Shown here piece by piece: positions 35,959 through 44,633 of a DNA stretch of 64,000 bases. Source of the stretch: Pleomorphovibrio marinus (GTDB lineage: Bacteria; Bacteroidota; Bacteroidia; Cytophagales; Cyclobacteriaceae); contig NZ_QCXY01000007.1 in assembly GCF_003347495.1 (NCBI RefSeq), positions 1 to 64,000 on the forward strand, written 5' to 3'. The notes under the pieces are model-generated. The model saw only the letters and a program-made list of their open reading frames with translations. It was not told where the DNA came from and did not search any database. How positions within the stretch are numbered: position 1 is the first letter of the stretch; each line of letters opens with the position of its first letter. Made by a program: the position numbers and the translations under genes.

Positions 35959-38364
35959 ATGGCAAATTTATCAAAACGACTTTTGTATTGTTCACTTATC
36001 GTTTTTATAGCAAACGTAGGTTTGTATGTTCCTCTACAGGCCCAATTTCAACCCTCAGACAATATGAATCCAATGGATCACGGGCCGTTTGTCACCACTA
36101 CAATTGCCCATGACCCCTATACATCGAGCAGCATTTTTGTGAATAAAGGGATCGCTGTCAAGGTAGGAACCGATCCGCAAGCAGTAATAACTTTTGATAC
36201 GGATTTATTGCGTGTGGCAAGTGCCTGGACGGGTGGATTTCTTCATTGGTACTTAGAAAGAGATGGACTTGAACATTGGCCCAGCCCAGATGGATTTATT
36301 CATTTCGAGACCAGTCGAACTCCAGGATGGTCTCTAGATGGAGGATTTAAGGACCCAAGGAATTGGCCGTATGGGCCAGTACCTAAAGAACTGGGTCGCT
36401 ATAAGGGGCTCTTTGTACATGGAGAAAATGTGCTTTTTTCTTATTCGATTGGAAAAAGTGATATTCTCGAGTTGCCAGGTTTTGAACAGGTAGAGAACCA
36501 TCCGGTTTTTACCCGCACGTTTAATTTGAGCCCTACGGAAGAAACCTTGTCATTGAGGGTACTGCAGGTACCGGAAAATGCTGAAATCGAAAACATGTCA
36601 ATATCCAATTCAAAAAGGTTTTTAACCATTCAGGTTGGGAACAGCACCCGTACCGTGGGGTTACATGGAGATTTTGTTACAGAAGTAAAATGGAGGATCC
36701 AAAACGGCCATCTTGCATTGGATCTTCCAGAAATTGAAAAACCCCTTGGCTTTAAACTTTCCATTGGTCCCATTTTGTACGGCAAAGAATCAAGTTATAT
36801 GGGTTCCTACCTGGATCAGGCCAATTCTGTTCTCGATTTATCTGAATTAAAAAATCCAGGGCCAAACCAATGGGAAACGCTGCAAACGGAAGCGGTGATG
36901 GGAGATGATGAAGGTGTGTTTGCAGTTGATGAGCTCTCCATTCCATCCGAAAACCCCTGGAAATCCTTTATTCGTTTGATGGACATAGATTTTCTATCTG
37001 ATGGACGTGCTGTGGTGGTTTCACTGAGTGGAGATGTATGGTTGGTAAATGGCATAAAGGAGAGTTTAGAATCCCTGAAATGGCAACGATTTGCCACTGG
37101 TTTATTTCAGCCCAGCGGAGTAAAGGTAGTTGAGGACCAAGTGTATGTAATGGGTCGTGATCAAATTACGAGGCTACATGATGTAAACAAGGATGGTTTT
37201 GCAGATTTCTATGAGAATTTTAATAATGAAATCATGGCATCCACCAATTTTCATGCTTTCACTTTAAACTTGGAAACGGACACTCATGGAAATTTTTATT
37301 TTGCAAAATCTACTCCATGGCCACCCTTTCACAGAGGTCAGGGCCCCTCTAAGGACGCAGAGATAATCCCACATCACGGAGTACTTTTCAAGCTATCGCC
37401 AGACGGTGAGCAACTTGAAATTATCGCCAGTGGCCTGCGTAATCCCAATGGAATGGATATCAGTCCAGATGGTGAGATCATTTATGCGGACAATGAAGGA
37501 AACTGGGTGCCTACCAGTAAGGTACATAGAATTAAGCAGGGAGGATTTCATGGATTTATTCCAGCAGCACATCAGCCCGGCATGCCGGATTCCTTTGAGC
37601 CCCCGATTGTTTGGACACCGCATTATATGGATAATTCTCCCGCCAAACCAATGTTTGTCACTAGTGATCAATGGCCAGAGGAGCTCCAAGACAATTTATT
37701 ACTAGCATCCTACGGTCGGGCAAGCCTTTCCGTGATTCTGAAGGAGGAGGTGGATGGGGTATGGCAGGGTGCCCATGTGGGCTTACCGCTTTTATTCAAG
37801 TCTGGTTTAGAACGGGGTCGGTTTCACAGGGATGGACATCTCTATTTGGTCGGGATGACGAGTTGGCAATCCATTGGGGAAAATTGGGGCTCTTTTCATC
37901 GCGTTAGGTATAACGGACGACCCTTGGATATACCGATAGCCGTAAATACAAAAGCCGGGGGACTTGAAATAAGGTTTTCGCAAGAATTGGATTCCGAAGC
38001 GGCGACAAAAATCGAAAACTACCAATTACAAAAATGGACTTATCCATGGACAAGCCAATATGGGACAAGGGGAAAAGTATATTCCTTGGACAACCCCGGA
38101 GCAACCAAGCCGGACCCGATACAGGTGGAATCCCTTCGTTTATCGGATGACCGGAAATCAATATTTCTTGAAATCCCGGATTTAAAACCTGGTTTGGTAA
38201 ACACTTCTCTTGGTACAATTAAAGAATTACCGGATATGATTGAAGCCTCATTAGGATTGGTAATTTCCATAAGTTATCAGATTTCTACGACAAATGGGAA
38301 AGAGTTAAGTCACATGATGCACAAAACCATTCACCGGGTTCCTTCTGAAGAGTTTACCAGGTAG
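35959..38364 (+). CDS. DUF6797-type protein with sugar-dehydrogenase-like beta-propeller
   Basis: The 801-residue protein has a signal peptide ending LQAQ. The first domain (about 30-290) looks like DUF6797: GPFVTTTIAHDPY, then ASAWTGGFLHW and YKGLFVHGENVLFSY. A six-bladed propeller of the glucose/sorbosone dehydrogenase type follows (about 330-650: MDIDFLSDGRAVVVSLSGDVW, ASGLRNPNGMDISPDGEI, WVPTSKVHRIKQGG). No CxxCH haem motif is present, so electrons would leave through a partner such as the cupredoxin encoded just upstream. A quinone or calcium cofactor is possible but not provable from sequence. Substrate unknown. Confidence 0.72.
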   Translation: MANLSKRLLYCSLIVFIANVGLYVPLQAQFQPSDNMNPMDHGPFVTTTIAHDPYTSSSIFVNKGIAVKVGTDPQAVITFDTDLLRVASAWTGGFLHWYLERDGLEHWPSPDGFIHFETSRTPGWSLDGGFKDPRNWPYGPVPKELGRYKGLFVHGENVLFSYSIGKSDILELPGFEQVENHPVFTRTFNLSPTEETLSLRVLQVPENAEIENMSISNSKRFLTIQVGNSTRTVGLHGDFVTEVKWRIQNGHLALDLPEIEKPLGFKLSIGPILYGKESSYMGSYLDQANSVLDLSELKNPGPNQWETLQTEAVMGDDEGVFAVDELSIPSENPWKSFIRLMDIDFLSDGRAVVVSLSGDVWLVNGIKESLESLKWQRFATGLFQPSGVKVVEDQVYVMGRDQITRLHDVNKDGFADFYENFNNEIMASTNFHAFTLNLETDTHGNFYFAKSTPWPPFHRGQGPSKDAEIIPHHGVLFKLSPDGEQLEIIASGLRNPNGMDISPDGEIIYADNEGNWVPTSKVHRIKQGGFHGFIPAAHQPGMPDSFEPPIVWTPHYMDNSPAKPMFVTSDQWPEELQDNLLLASYGRASLSVILKEEVDGVWQGAHVGLPLLFKSGLERGRFHRDGHLYLVGMTSWQSIGENWGSFHRVRYNGRPLDIPIAVNTKAGGLEIRFSQELDSEAATKIENYQLQKWTYPWTSQYGTRGKVYSLDNPGATKPDPIQVESLRLSDDRKSIFLEIPDLKPGLVNTSLGTIKELPDMIEASLGLVISISYQISTTNGKELSHMMHKTIHRVPSEEFTR

Positions 38365-38709
38365 GTAAAAGATCCTCTTGATTCTATACTGCAATCTAGG
38401 ACGCGCTTGAAATCGAGCCTGCCTGGACGGCAGTCAGGCATGACGCGAGCTACACACAGGGTTTTAAAAATTGGCATTTGCATAAAGGAAATGACATTGG
38501 GTTTCTTGCAGCACTACCCTGGGTTTTTACAGGGGGCGGCAATTCTCGCAGGGTAAAAAATATTTGTCATTGCCAGTATCAAAAATTAGTACTTAATCCA
38601 AAAATTATTAATTCTTAAGGCTTATGACAATAGCAGGTTTTTTTCGGATTTCAGCCAACTCTATGCAATTAGTGGTAAATTCAGGGTTCAACTAAAACTC
38701 CCTTTCAAA
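38365..38709. other. Intergenic stretch with a repeat B piece
   Basis: 38407-38460 (TTGAAATCGAGCC, CTGCCTGGACGGCAGTCAGGC, GCATGACGCGAGC, ACACACAGGG) is a short copy of repeat B. The rest is AT-rich without recognised structure. Confidence 0.55.
38407..38460 (+). repeat. Leader-type repeat B, short copy
   Basis: It matches 32870-32917 and the reverse complement of 20698-20740, and shows that the GGAC-centred CCTGCC/GGCAG piece is a normal part of the element. The ATG of the other copies is TTG here. Confidence 0.6.
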
Positions 38710-40863
38710 ATGACCTTAAAGTTATCCTGTATTGTATTTCTTTTTAGTATCATTTTGCCCACTTTTGGGCAACAGGTGCGGCTACTTTATGATGGAAATT
38801 CCCCACAGGCCAGCTATGCCGCCGAAAAGTTAACCCATTACCTGGAGTCCCAAAAGGTCACCGTGAGAACCTCGGGAACCAATTACGATTTCTTGATAAA
38901 CCTAGACTTGGACCAGTCCAACTTGGACCCTGAGAGTTTTAGGCTATATCCAGAAGGCAAGGTGGTTAATGTTTTGGGTGGGGATCATAGAGGGATGATC
39001 TATGGTACTTTTTCCCTAATGGATCAATTGAAGAAGGGGATAAGCTTGGGACAGGTGGAAGCGATTTCGGAATCCCCTCACTTCCCGCTTAGGGCAATCA
39101 AACACAATACCCCCTGGTACAGCTATAGACCTAGCTCCGCCTTGGACCAGCACATGGAAACCACCAAGGACATCCGCTATTGGGAGGCCTTTTTGGATAT
39201 GATGGTGGAATACCGCTTCAATTCCTTTTCCTTATGGAACCTGCATCCTTTTGCGTACATGATCAAACCCAAGAACTTTCCCGAAGCATCTCCCTTTGGT
39301 GAAGCCGAAATGGAGGAATGGATAGACCTTCATCAGGAAATTTTTAAAATGGCCCATGAAAGGGCCTTGGACACCTATCTGATACCTTTCAATATATTCG
39401 TCAGTGAGGAATTTGCCAAAGCCCATGGGGTTGCAGAAGGAAACTATTATCCCCATTACTATGTGGACGGGGATACCTCCGCGATTGTAAAACGGTACAC
39501 CAGGGAAAGCATCACCCAGGTACTGAACGAATATCCCACCCTTACCGGTCTGGGTTTTACCCTCGGCGAAGGTATGGCGGGAATGACCCCTGACCAAAGG
39601 GAAAAATGGATGAACGAAACCTATATTGCCGGAATGAGGGACGCAGGAAGGCCCCTGAAGCTGGTGCACCGGATCCCTTTCAGCAGTACCACAGAATCCC
39701 TGGGAGCAACAAGTGTGGAACTAGAGCAGTTGACCCGCCAATCCATTGAGGAGGAGGGAGAGCTGGATTTTATTGAAGGGCCCATATGGGCAGACCTCAA
39801 ATACAACTGGTCCCATGCCCATTCCACCCCGAAGCTAGTAAAAGTTCATGGAGGGGAGATGTTCGATACTTTTTATAATCCTCTTCCCGAAAACTACAAG
39901 ATCACCTATACGGCCAGAAACGAGGATTTCTTTGCACTTCGCTGGGGTGTGCCGGATTTTGTAAGAGCCCACGTCAGGGAGAACAGCAAGGAATATGTGG
40001 GTGGGTATTTTATTGGTTCGGAGTCCTATATTCCTGCCAAGGACTATTTTACCGCCCTCGAGGGCAAAAAAAGCTGGGAGTTTGCCTTTGAACGTCAATG
40101 GCTTTTTTACAAACTTTGGGGAAGGCTGTTGTACAACCCGGACACCCCGGAGGAGGTTTTTGAGGAGGACTTCCAATTCAGGTATGGTGAAAAAGGGAAA
40201 GGCCTTCTGGAAGCATTTGCCAAGGCATCGGCCACCCAATTAAGACTCAATTCCTTATATGACACCCGCTGGGATTTTACATTGTATGGGGAGGGGTTTT
40301 TGGCACTTATTGGAGATGAGACCAGGTATATCAGTGTGGAAGACATGATCCATCATCCCCCCTTGGCGCCGGATTATGTAGGGATAAAATCATTTGTGGA
40401 AAAAATAGCGAAAGGGGAAAATTTCGGCGAGGATACTATGACCCCAGACCGGTTAGCGGATATCCTAGAGGAGGATGCACTTGCAGCTTTGGAATTGGTG
40501 GTCCAGGTGGATCCAGAGGAGGATTTGGCGCTCTTTTATGAATGGGAGGATGTGAAGATTTGGGCTAACTTGGGCTTGCACCTGGCGGAGAAGATCAGGG
40601 GAGGTATAGCCTTGTCTCGCTTTCGCAATGGCCTGGATAGAGAGAGCCAGGATTTGGCCATTCAGCATCTGGAAAAAGCATTGTCCCATTGGGACACTGT
40701 GGTGGAGATCAGCAGGCCTATCTATAAGGATATGCACCTTACTCATTACAATGCCGGAAGCCACGACCGGAATGATGACAATCTATTTCATTGGGCTTTG
40801 ATAAGGGATGAGGTCGCCCAGGATATCGAGATAGCAAAGGAAAGTAAATTAGGGGAACATTAA
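38710..40863 (+). CDS. Glycoside-hydrolase-like protein with GH20/GH67-type N-terminal domain
   Basis: The 717-residue protein has a signal peptide (ending FGQ). An N-terminal alpha/beta domain (about 25-125: ASYAAEKLTHYLESQKV, VVNVLGGDHRGMIYGTFSLMDQL) of the type that precedes GH20 and GH67 catalytic barrels follows. The centre (FRYNSF-like YRFNSFSLWN, AHERALDTYLIPFN, GLGFTLGEG) looks like a TIM barrel with an acidic pair. No exact family could be assigned. It would act on a uronic acid or hexosamine-containing glycan if the N-terminal similarity holds. The downstream sugar isomerase gene supports a catabolic role. Confidence 0.65.
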   Translation: MTLKLSCIVFLFSIILPTFGQQVRLLYDGNSPQASYAAEKLTHYLESQKVTVRTSGTNYDFLINLDLDQSNLDPESFRLYPEGKVVNVLGGDHRGMIYGTFSLMDQLKKGISLGQVEAISESPHFPLRAIKHNTPWYSYRPSSALDQHMETTKDIRYWEAFLDMMVEYRFNSFSLWNLHPFAYMIKPKNFPEASPFGEAEMEEWIDLHQEIFKMAHERALDTYLIPFNIFVSEEFAKAHGVAEGNYYPHYYVDGDTSAIVKRYTRESITQVLNEYPTLTGLGFTLGEGMAGMTPDQREKWMNETYIAGMRDAGRPLKLVHRIPFSSTTESLGATSVELEQLTRQSIEEEGELDFIEGPIWADLKYNWSHAHSTPKLVKVHGGEMFDTFYNPLPENYKITYTARNEDFFALRWGVPDFVRAHVRENSKEYVGGYFIGSESYIPAKDYFTALEGKKSWEFAFERQWLFYKLWGRLLYNPDTPEEVFEEDFQFRYGEKGKGLLEAFAKASATQLRLNSLYDTRWDFTLYGEGFLALIGDETRYISVEDMIHHPPLAPDYVGIKSFVEKIAKGENFGEDTMTPDRLADILEEDALAALELVVQVDPEEDLALFYEWEDVKIWANLGLHLAEKIRGGIALSRFRNGLDRESQDLAIQHLEKALSHWDTVVEISRPIYKDMHLTHYNAGSHDRNDDNLFHWALIRDEVAQDIEIAKESKLGEH

Positions 40864-40972
40864 ATCCCCTTTATTTGCTAACTACATGACTCGGGTCAAC
40901 TTACATTTCTTTACCCTAATCTACGGAGATTATCCCTTGGAACCTGTGCTTTATGCCCGCATTGTGCATTTG

Positions 40973-40989
40973 GCGGATTACAAATCCGC
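40973..40989. repeat. REP-like palindrome GCGGATT/AATCCGC
   Basis: A perfect 7-bp stem with loop ACA, the same stem as at 9236-9252. It lies between the hydrolase and isomerase genes. The surrounding 40864-41076 has no gene; a short frame there is made of repeat sequence. Confidence 0.6.
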
Positions 40990-41076
40990 ATTATCTGCTC
41001 AAGAAATTTTAGGGGATAAAATATTGATTTGCAAGTTTTTTTCAAAAACTTTGTTCAGGTCAACCACAAAATAGCT

Positions 41077-41883
41077 ATGGATATAAAATTTTACGCCCCA
41101 TTGTGGGGAAACACACTACCTTTTGAGTCCTTCTGCGAACGAGTGAAGACGGCGGGATATGACGGGGTGGAAATGGAACTGCCTTTCGAGGAGGAAGAAA
41201 AGGAAAACATCCTGACTCAGCTTAGCCATTATGGCTTGGAATTGATCGGCCAATACTACCAGTCCTTTGAGCCAGAGATAGAGGCCAACGCAGAAAGCTA
41301 TGAACGCTACCTGAACCATTTGGCAGAAGCCGATCCAGTACTGATCAACTGCCAGACAGGAAAGGACTATTTCACCCTTGAGGAGAATAAAAAGCTTTTT
41401 CTGATCGCTGAGCGGATAAAAGAAGGTACTGGCGTACCCATTACCCATGAAACCCACAGGGGCAAGTGCCTGTATTCCGTACCCGTAGCAAAGCAATACC
41501 TTGAATCATTGCCAGACATCCGCCTTTGCCTAGACATTTCCCATTGGTGCAATGTGCATGAGTCACTGCTGGAGGATCAGGAGCCTGGAGTTCGACTGGC
41601 ATTGGAGAGGACAGACCATATCCACAGCAGGGTAGGGCACCCGGAGGGTCCCCAGGTAAATGATCCCCGTGCACCGGAATGGGGTAAAGCCCTTAAGGCT
41701 CATCTGAATTGGTGGGACCAGGTAGTGGGATACCACAGGGAAACGGGAACTACCTTGAGGGTGACCACAGAGTTCGGCCCTTTTCCTTATATGCCCACCT
41801 TGCCTTACACTACCATGCCTTTGGCCAATCAATGGGACATTAATGTGTCTATGATGGAATTGCTTAAGGAGAGATACTTTTAG
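41077..41883 (+). CDS. Sugar phosphate isomerase/epimerase (xylose isomerase-like TIM barrel)
   Basis: The ATG at 41077 (MDIKFYAPLWG) is chosen, giving 268 residues; the upstream extension from 41029 has no family similarity. The motifs AGYDGVEMELP, VPITHETHRGKCLY, LCLDISHWCNV and RVTTEFGPFPY supply the acidic and histidine metal ligands of the AP endonuclease 2/xylose isomerase-like fold. No signal peptide is seen, so it is cytoplasmic. It would interconvert a sugar released by the neighbouring exported enzymes. Substrate unassigned. Confidence 0.85.
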   Translation: MDIKFYAPLWGNTLPFESFCERVKTAGYDGVEMELPFEEEEKENILTQLSHYGLELIGQYYQSFEPEIEANAESYERYLNHLAEADPVLINCQTGKDYFTLEENKKLFLIAERIKEGTGVPITHETHRGKCLYSVPVAKQYLESLPDIRLCLDISHWCNVHESLLEDQEPGVRLALERTDHIHSRVGHPEGPQVNDPRAPEWGKALKAHLNWWDQVVGYHRETGTTLRVTTEFGPFPYMPTLPYTTMPLANQWDINVSMMELLKERYF

Positions 41884-41998
41884 ATAATGGAAAATGGAGA
41901 ATGGAGAATCGACCTTTTGGGGTTGACCTTGAGGTTTTTATCGGTTAAAAAAATGTCAAAAAGTAATTTAAAAACAGTATGTTAATTTTGCATATCAT

Positions 41999-42018
41999 AA
42001 TAGAAATCGTTTTCTATT
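41999..42018. promoter_or_regulatory. LacI-type palindromic operator candidate
   Basis: AATAGAAA (41999-42006) and TTTCTATT (42011-42018) are perfect 8-bp arms around TCGT, with the central CG usual for LacI-type sites. It lies 61 bp upstream of a perfect -7 box. No LacI-family gene is in the window. Confidence 0.5.
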
Positions 42019-42079
42019 AAAAATAATGTAAATATTCGAAAATAATTTTAAAAAGTTTTTAAAATATAGATTCCCGTAT

Positions 42080-42087
42080 TAGCTTTG
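42080..42087 (+). promoter_or_regulatory. -7 box TAGCTTTG of the tRNA-like transcript
   Basis: It matches TAnnTTTG exactly. The -33 region is a T-rich AAGTTTTT near 42053-42060 rather than a clear TTTG. Transcription would start near 42094, about 30 nt before the tRNA-like fold. Confidence 0.5.
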
Positions 42088-42125
42088 TAATATCAGAAAA
42101 GGAAAAAGCTCCCTTTCTATCACAA

Positions 42126-42249
42126 TGTAGGGTGATGAAATTGGCAGACATGCCCTCCGGTCTCGGGGGTGGGGATAAAAGGATAAAGCAAATATCGAGC
42201 TCGTGTTTCGCCTAACTACTCCGTGGAGGTTCGAGTCCTTCTCCTACAG
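42126..42249 (+). ncRNA. tRNA-Leu-like element with expanded variable arm and non-canonical anticodon loop
   Basis: TGTAGGG (42126-42132) pairs with TCCTACA (42242-42248). The class II D arm (ATGAAATTGGCAGACAT) and a T arm (GGAGGTTCGAGTCCTTC) are clear. The anticodon stem CCCTC/GGGGG encloses CGGTCTC, which has no U33 and no leucine anticodon. The variable arm has a GGGG/CTCC stem and an extra 40-45 nt, so the element is about 124 nt, well above a normal 85-90. There is no CCA (GCAG instead). It is therefore a decayed tRNA or a tRNA-derived small RNA, with its own promoter and terminator. Confidence 0.6.
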
Positions 42250-42281
42250 CAGGTTATTTTGGGTTTATTGTTAATTGACTA

Positions 42282-42312
42282 AGCTATGAAACTTTGTTTC
42301 ATGGCTTTTTTT
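42282..42312 (+). terminator. Rho-independent terminator of the tRNA-like transcript
   Basis: AGCTATGAAAC (42282-42292) pairs with GTTTCATGGCT (42296-42306; one A-G/T-G wobble) and is followed by a T run to 42312. Predicted transcript length is about 215 nt. Confidence 0.75.
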
Positions 42313-42493
42313 ATGCCCAAAGATGAAGGCCAACCCACACAAACCCTGGCCACTTTTCAGTTTATACTTTTTTGCAAAATAAAAATATTCCTTTTAGTCC
42401 TACCCTTATGCCAAAATTTATAAGGGCGGATTGGAAAACGTTGAAATTTTGGATACTTTGATGGTTTCATTGTATATCTACCCAATAAGGACC

Positions 42494-44323
42494 ATGCAGA
42501 AAAACATACACATTCCAAAACACCCTTACATTCGAATTAGAACCTTTATTTCCTTTATAGCTCTTTTTACACTTATGGGCTTTTCCCAGCCCGAGGGTAG
42601 GGTTTTGACCCAGGATCCCATACAGCATGAGGTGAGGTTGGAGCGGCAGGTTGCCATACCCATGCGGGATGGCACCGTTCTGTATGCAGATATCTACAGG
42701 CCTGCGAAAGAAGGAAAGTACCCTGTAATTGTCACCCGTTCCCCGTATGGATTGCAACGGGAAGGGGTGCACCATGAACGCATGATCAAGTTTGCCCAAA
42801 GAGGCTATGTAGGCATCGTACAGGATGTAAGGGGTAGGTATGAAAGCGAAGGTAAATGGGAGCCCTTCCGGGATGAAGCCGAAGACGGCTACGACACCAT
42901 TGAATGGATAGCGGAGCAGGAGTTCTGTGATGGGAAAATCGCCATGCAGGGTGGGTCCTACTTGGGCCACAACCAGTGGGCGGCTGCCAGTCAAAGCCCC
43001 CCAAGCTTGGATGCCATATTTCCCTCCGTGGCCTCCACCAACCTCTATGCCAACTGGATCAGCATGGGGGGTGCCTTCAGGTTGAGCTTTAATTACGGTT
43101 GGGGCGTGGTACGCATGCCCAATCGGATCATGCTGCCACAGACCTGGCACACCGCAGCCTTTACCCCTGAGGAGTTGAAATACGAAAATATTCTTATGCA
43201 TTTGCCGCTGAAGGACGGTGACCTCAAAAGTGCCGGGTATGCGGTACAGCACTACAGGGATTGGCTCACCCATGAAAGCTTCGACGAGTATTGGAAGGAG
43301 ATCAGTGACGAGGAGAGGTTTGACAAGGTGATGGTGCCTGCCTATAATACCGGGGGGTGGTTTGATATTTTCATCATGGGCACGCTAAACGGCTACACGG
43401 GCATGAAAAAAAACGGAGGTACTGAAGCGGCCAGAAGAGGAACAAAACTTCTCGTGGGCCCTTGGGGCCACGGGCCTTCCACGGGTTTTGGGGACATGCA
43501 GTTTGGGGAACATGCCTTTGTTGACCTTTATGAAGAGGAGCTTAGGTACTATGATTTTCACCTGAAAGGCATCCAAAATGGGTTGGATAAGGAAAAGCCT
43601 GTGAAGATTTTCTATATGGGGGAAAACCAATGGAGGGAGGAAGATGACTGGCCTTTACCTGGTACGGAATATAAAAATATGTATCTAAGCGCAGAGGGAC
43701 CGGCAAATTCCCTGAGAGGAGGAGGAAAGTTAAGTTTTGAGCAACCTTCCACCGCCAGGGAGGACACCTATCGCTACGATCCGGACAATCCTGTGATTAC
43801 GCACGGCGGTAATAATTGCTGTGGTACGCCCACCCTTTCAGGCCCCAGAGACCAACGAGTGCTGGAAAGAAGAAATGACGTCTTGGTATATACCAGTGAT
43901 TTCTTGACCGAGCCGCTTACGGTGGCTGGCCCCATAAAGATGACCTTACATGCGGCTACAGATGGGCCTGACACGGATTGGATGATCAAACTGGTGGATG
44001 TGTATCCAGATGGGAAAGCCATTCCTGTTTCAGAGGGGATACTAAGGGCAAAGTTCAGGGATGGACTGGATAAGATAAATTTGCTCACCCCCAACGAGGT
44101 GTATGAATTTGAAATTGAGATGACCGGAACGGCCAATGTCTTTCAGCCCGGGCACCGAATTCGGGTGGATATCACTTCCAGTAATTTTCCGCAGTTTGAC
44201 AGAAACCTAAATACGGGAAAACCCTTGGGGTCAGATGATGAGGTGAGGGTGGCAAAGCAGACCATATACCATGGGGGAGAAAGATCCAGCCATATTACCT
44301 TGCCGGTGGTGAGGGGGTTTTAG
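42494..44323 (+). CDS. CocE/NonD-family alpha/beta hydrolase (X-Pro dipeptidyl-peptidase S15 type)
   Basis: The ATG at 42494 (MQKNIHIPKH) precedes the signal peptide (FISFIALFTLMGFSQ); the upstream TTG frame is less likely. The 609-residue protein has a hydrolase core with the nucleophile in GGSYLG (S155), PMRDGTVLYADIYRP at the start of the S15 domain, and the C-terminal galactose-binding-like XPD/CocE domain (DFLTEPLTVAGPIKM, RIRVDITSSNFPQFDRN). Members hydrolyse esters or acyl amides such as glutaryl-7-ACA or cocaine. Here a deacylase acting on modified glycans is a reasonable guess. A decayed duplicate of the 3' end follows (44545-44610). Confidence 0.88.
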   Translation: MQKNIHIPKHPYIRIRTFISFIALFTLMGFSQPEGRVLTQDPIQHEVRLERQVAIPMRDGTVLYADIYRPAKEGKYPVIVTRSPYGLQREGVHHERMIKFAQRGYVGIVQDVRGRYESEGKWEPFRDEAEDGYDTIEWIAEQEFCDGKIAMQGGSYLGHNQWAAASQSPPSLDAIFPSVASTNLYANWISMGGAFRLSFNYGWGVVRMPNRIMLPQTWHTAAFTPEELKYENILMHLPLKDGDLKSAGYAVQHYRDWLTHESFDEYWKEISDEERFDKVMVPAYNTGGWFDIFIMGTLNGYTGMKKNGGTEAARRGTKLLVGPWGHGPSTGFGDMQFGEHAFVDLYEEELRYYDFHLKGIQNGLDKEKPVKIFYMGENQWREEDDWPLPGTEYKNMYLSAEGPANSLRGGGKLSFEQPSTAREDTYRYDPDNPVITHGGNNCCGTPTLSGPRDQRVLERRNDVLVYTSDFLTEPLTVAGPIKMTLHAATDGPDTDWMIKLVDVYPDGKAIPVSEGILRAKFRDGLDKINLLTPNEVYEFEIEMTGTANVFQPGHRIRVDITSSNFPQFDRNLNTGKPLGSDDEVRVAKQTIYHGGERSSHITLPVVRGF

Positions 44324-44458
44324 GATGCAAGTGACACTTATAGGTATTCCCCCAATCCCGATAGCTATTGTCGCTATCAGCGGCAGGAAAACATAAAATA
44401 TGAGGACTTCCGCCCAGAAGGGGCGGGCCGATTTCTGTGCGTAGAAATGTGCAGGAGT

Positions 44459-44475
44459 GGCAATTACAAATTGCC
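44459..44475. repeat. REP-like palindrome GGCAATT/AATTGCC
   Basis: A perfect 7-bp stem with loop ACA, the same loop as 40973-40989. A degenerate GATAGC/GCTATC hairpin lies at about 44360-44380. The other parts of 44324-44544 show no gene. Confidence 0.55.
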
Positions 44476-44544
44476 TAATTATGCCCTTTGCTTCGGACAT
44501 TGGGCAGATGATGGAAGGGTGTAGTGGCATACTACACCCAGTCA

Positions 44545-44610
44545 AAGACCATACACCATGGCGGAAATTGACCCAGCCATATTGTATTGCCAGTGGTGAG
44601 GGGATTTTAA
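44545..44610 (+). pseudogene. Remnant of a second CocE-type 3' end
   Basis: The stretch aligns with the last 66 bp of the CocE/NonD gene (44258-44323) and ends in a stop at the matching place. In frame it reads TIHHGGN, stop, PSHIVLPVVRGF, stop against TIYHGGERSSHITLPVVRGF. The frame is disrupted by a TGA. This points to a lost tandem paralogue or a partial duplication. Confidence 0.65.
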
Positions 44611-44633
44611 CTCAACTTAAAACACAATTCTTT

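Noticed and set aside
40886-41074. Short frame between the hydrolase and the isomerase
   Set aside because: It overlaps the REP-like palindrome and has no family similarity or leader.
42467-43273. Antisense frame (268 codons) in the CocE-type gene
   Set aside because: Same reason; the sense protein has an intact serine hydrolase motif and domain order.
44457-44633. 59-residue N-terminal extension of the polysaccharide deacetylase
   Set aside because: It crosses the CocE remnant and REP-like palindrome; the ATG at 44634 starts a proper lipoprotein signal.
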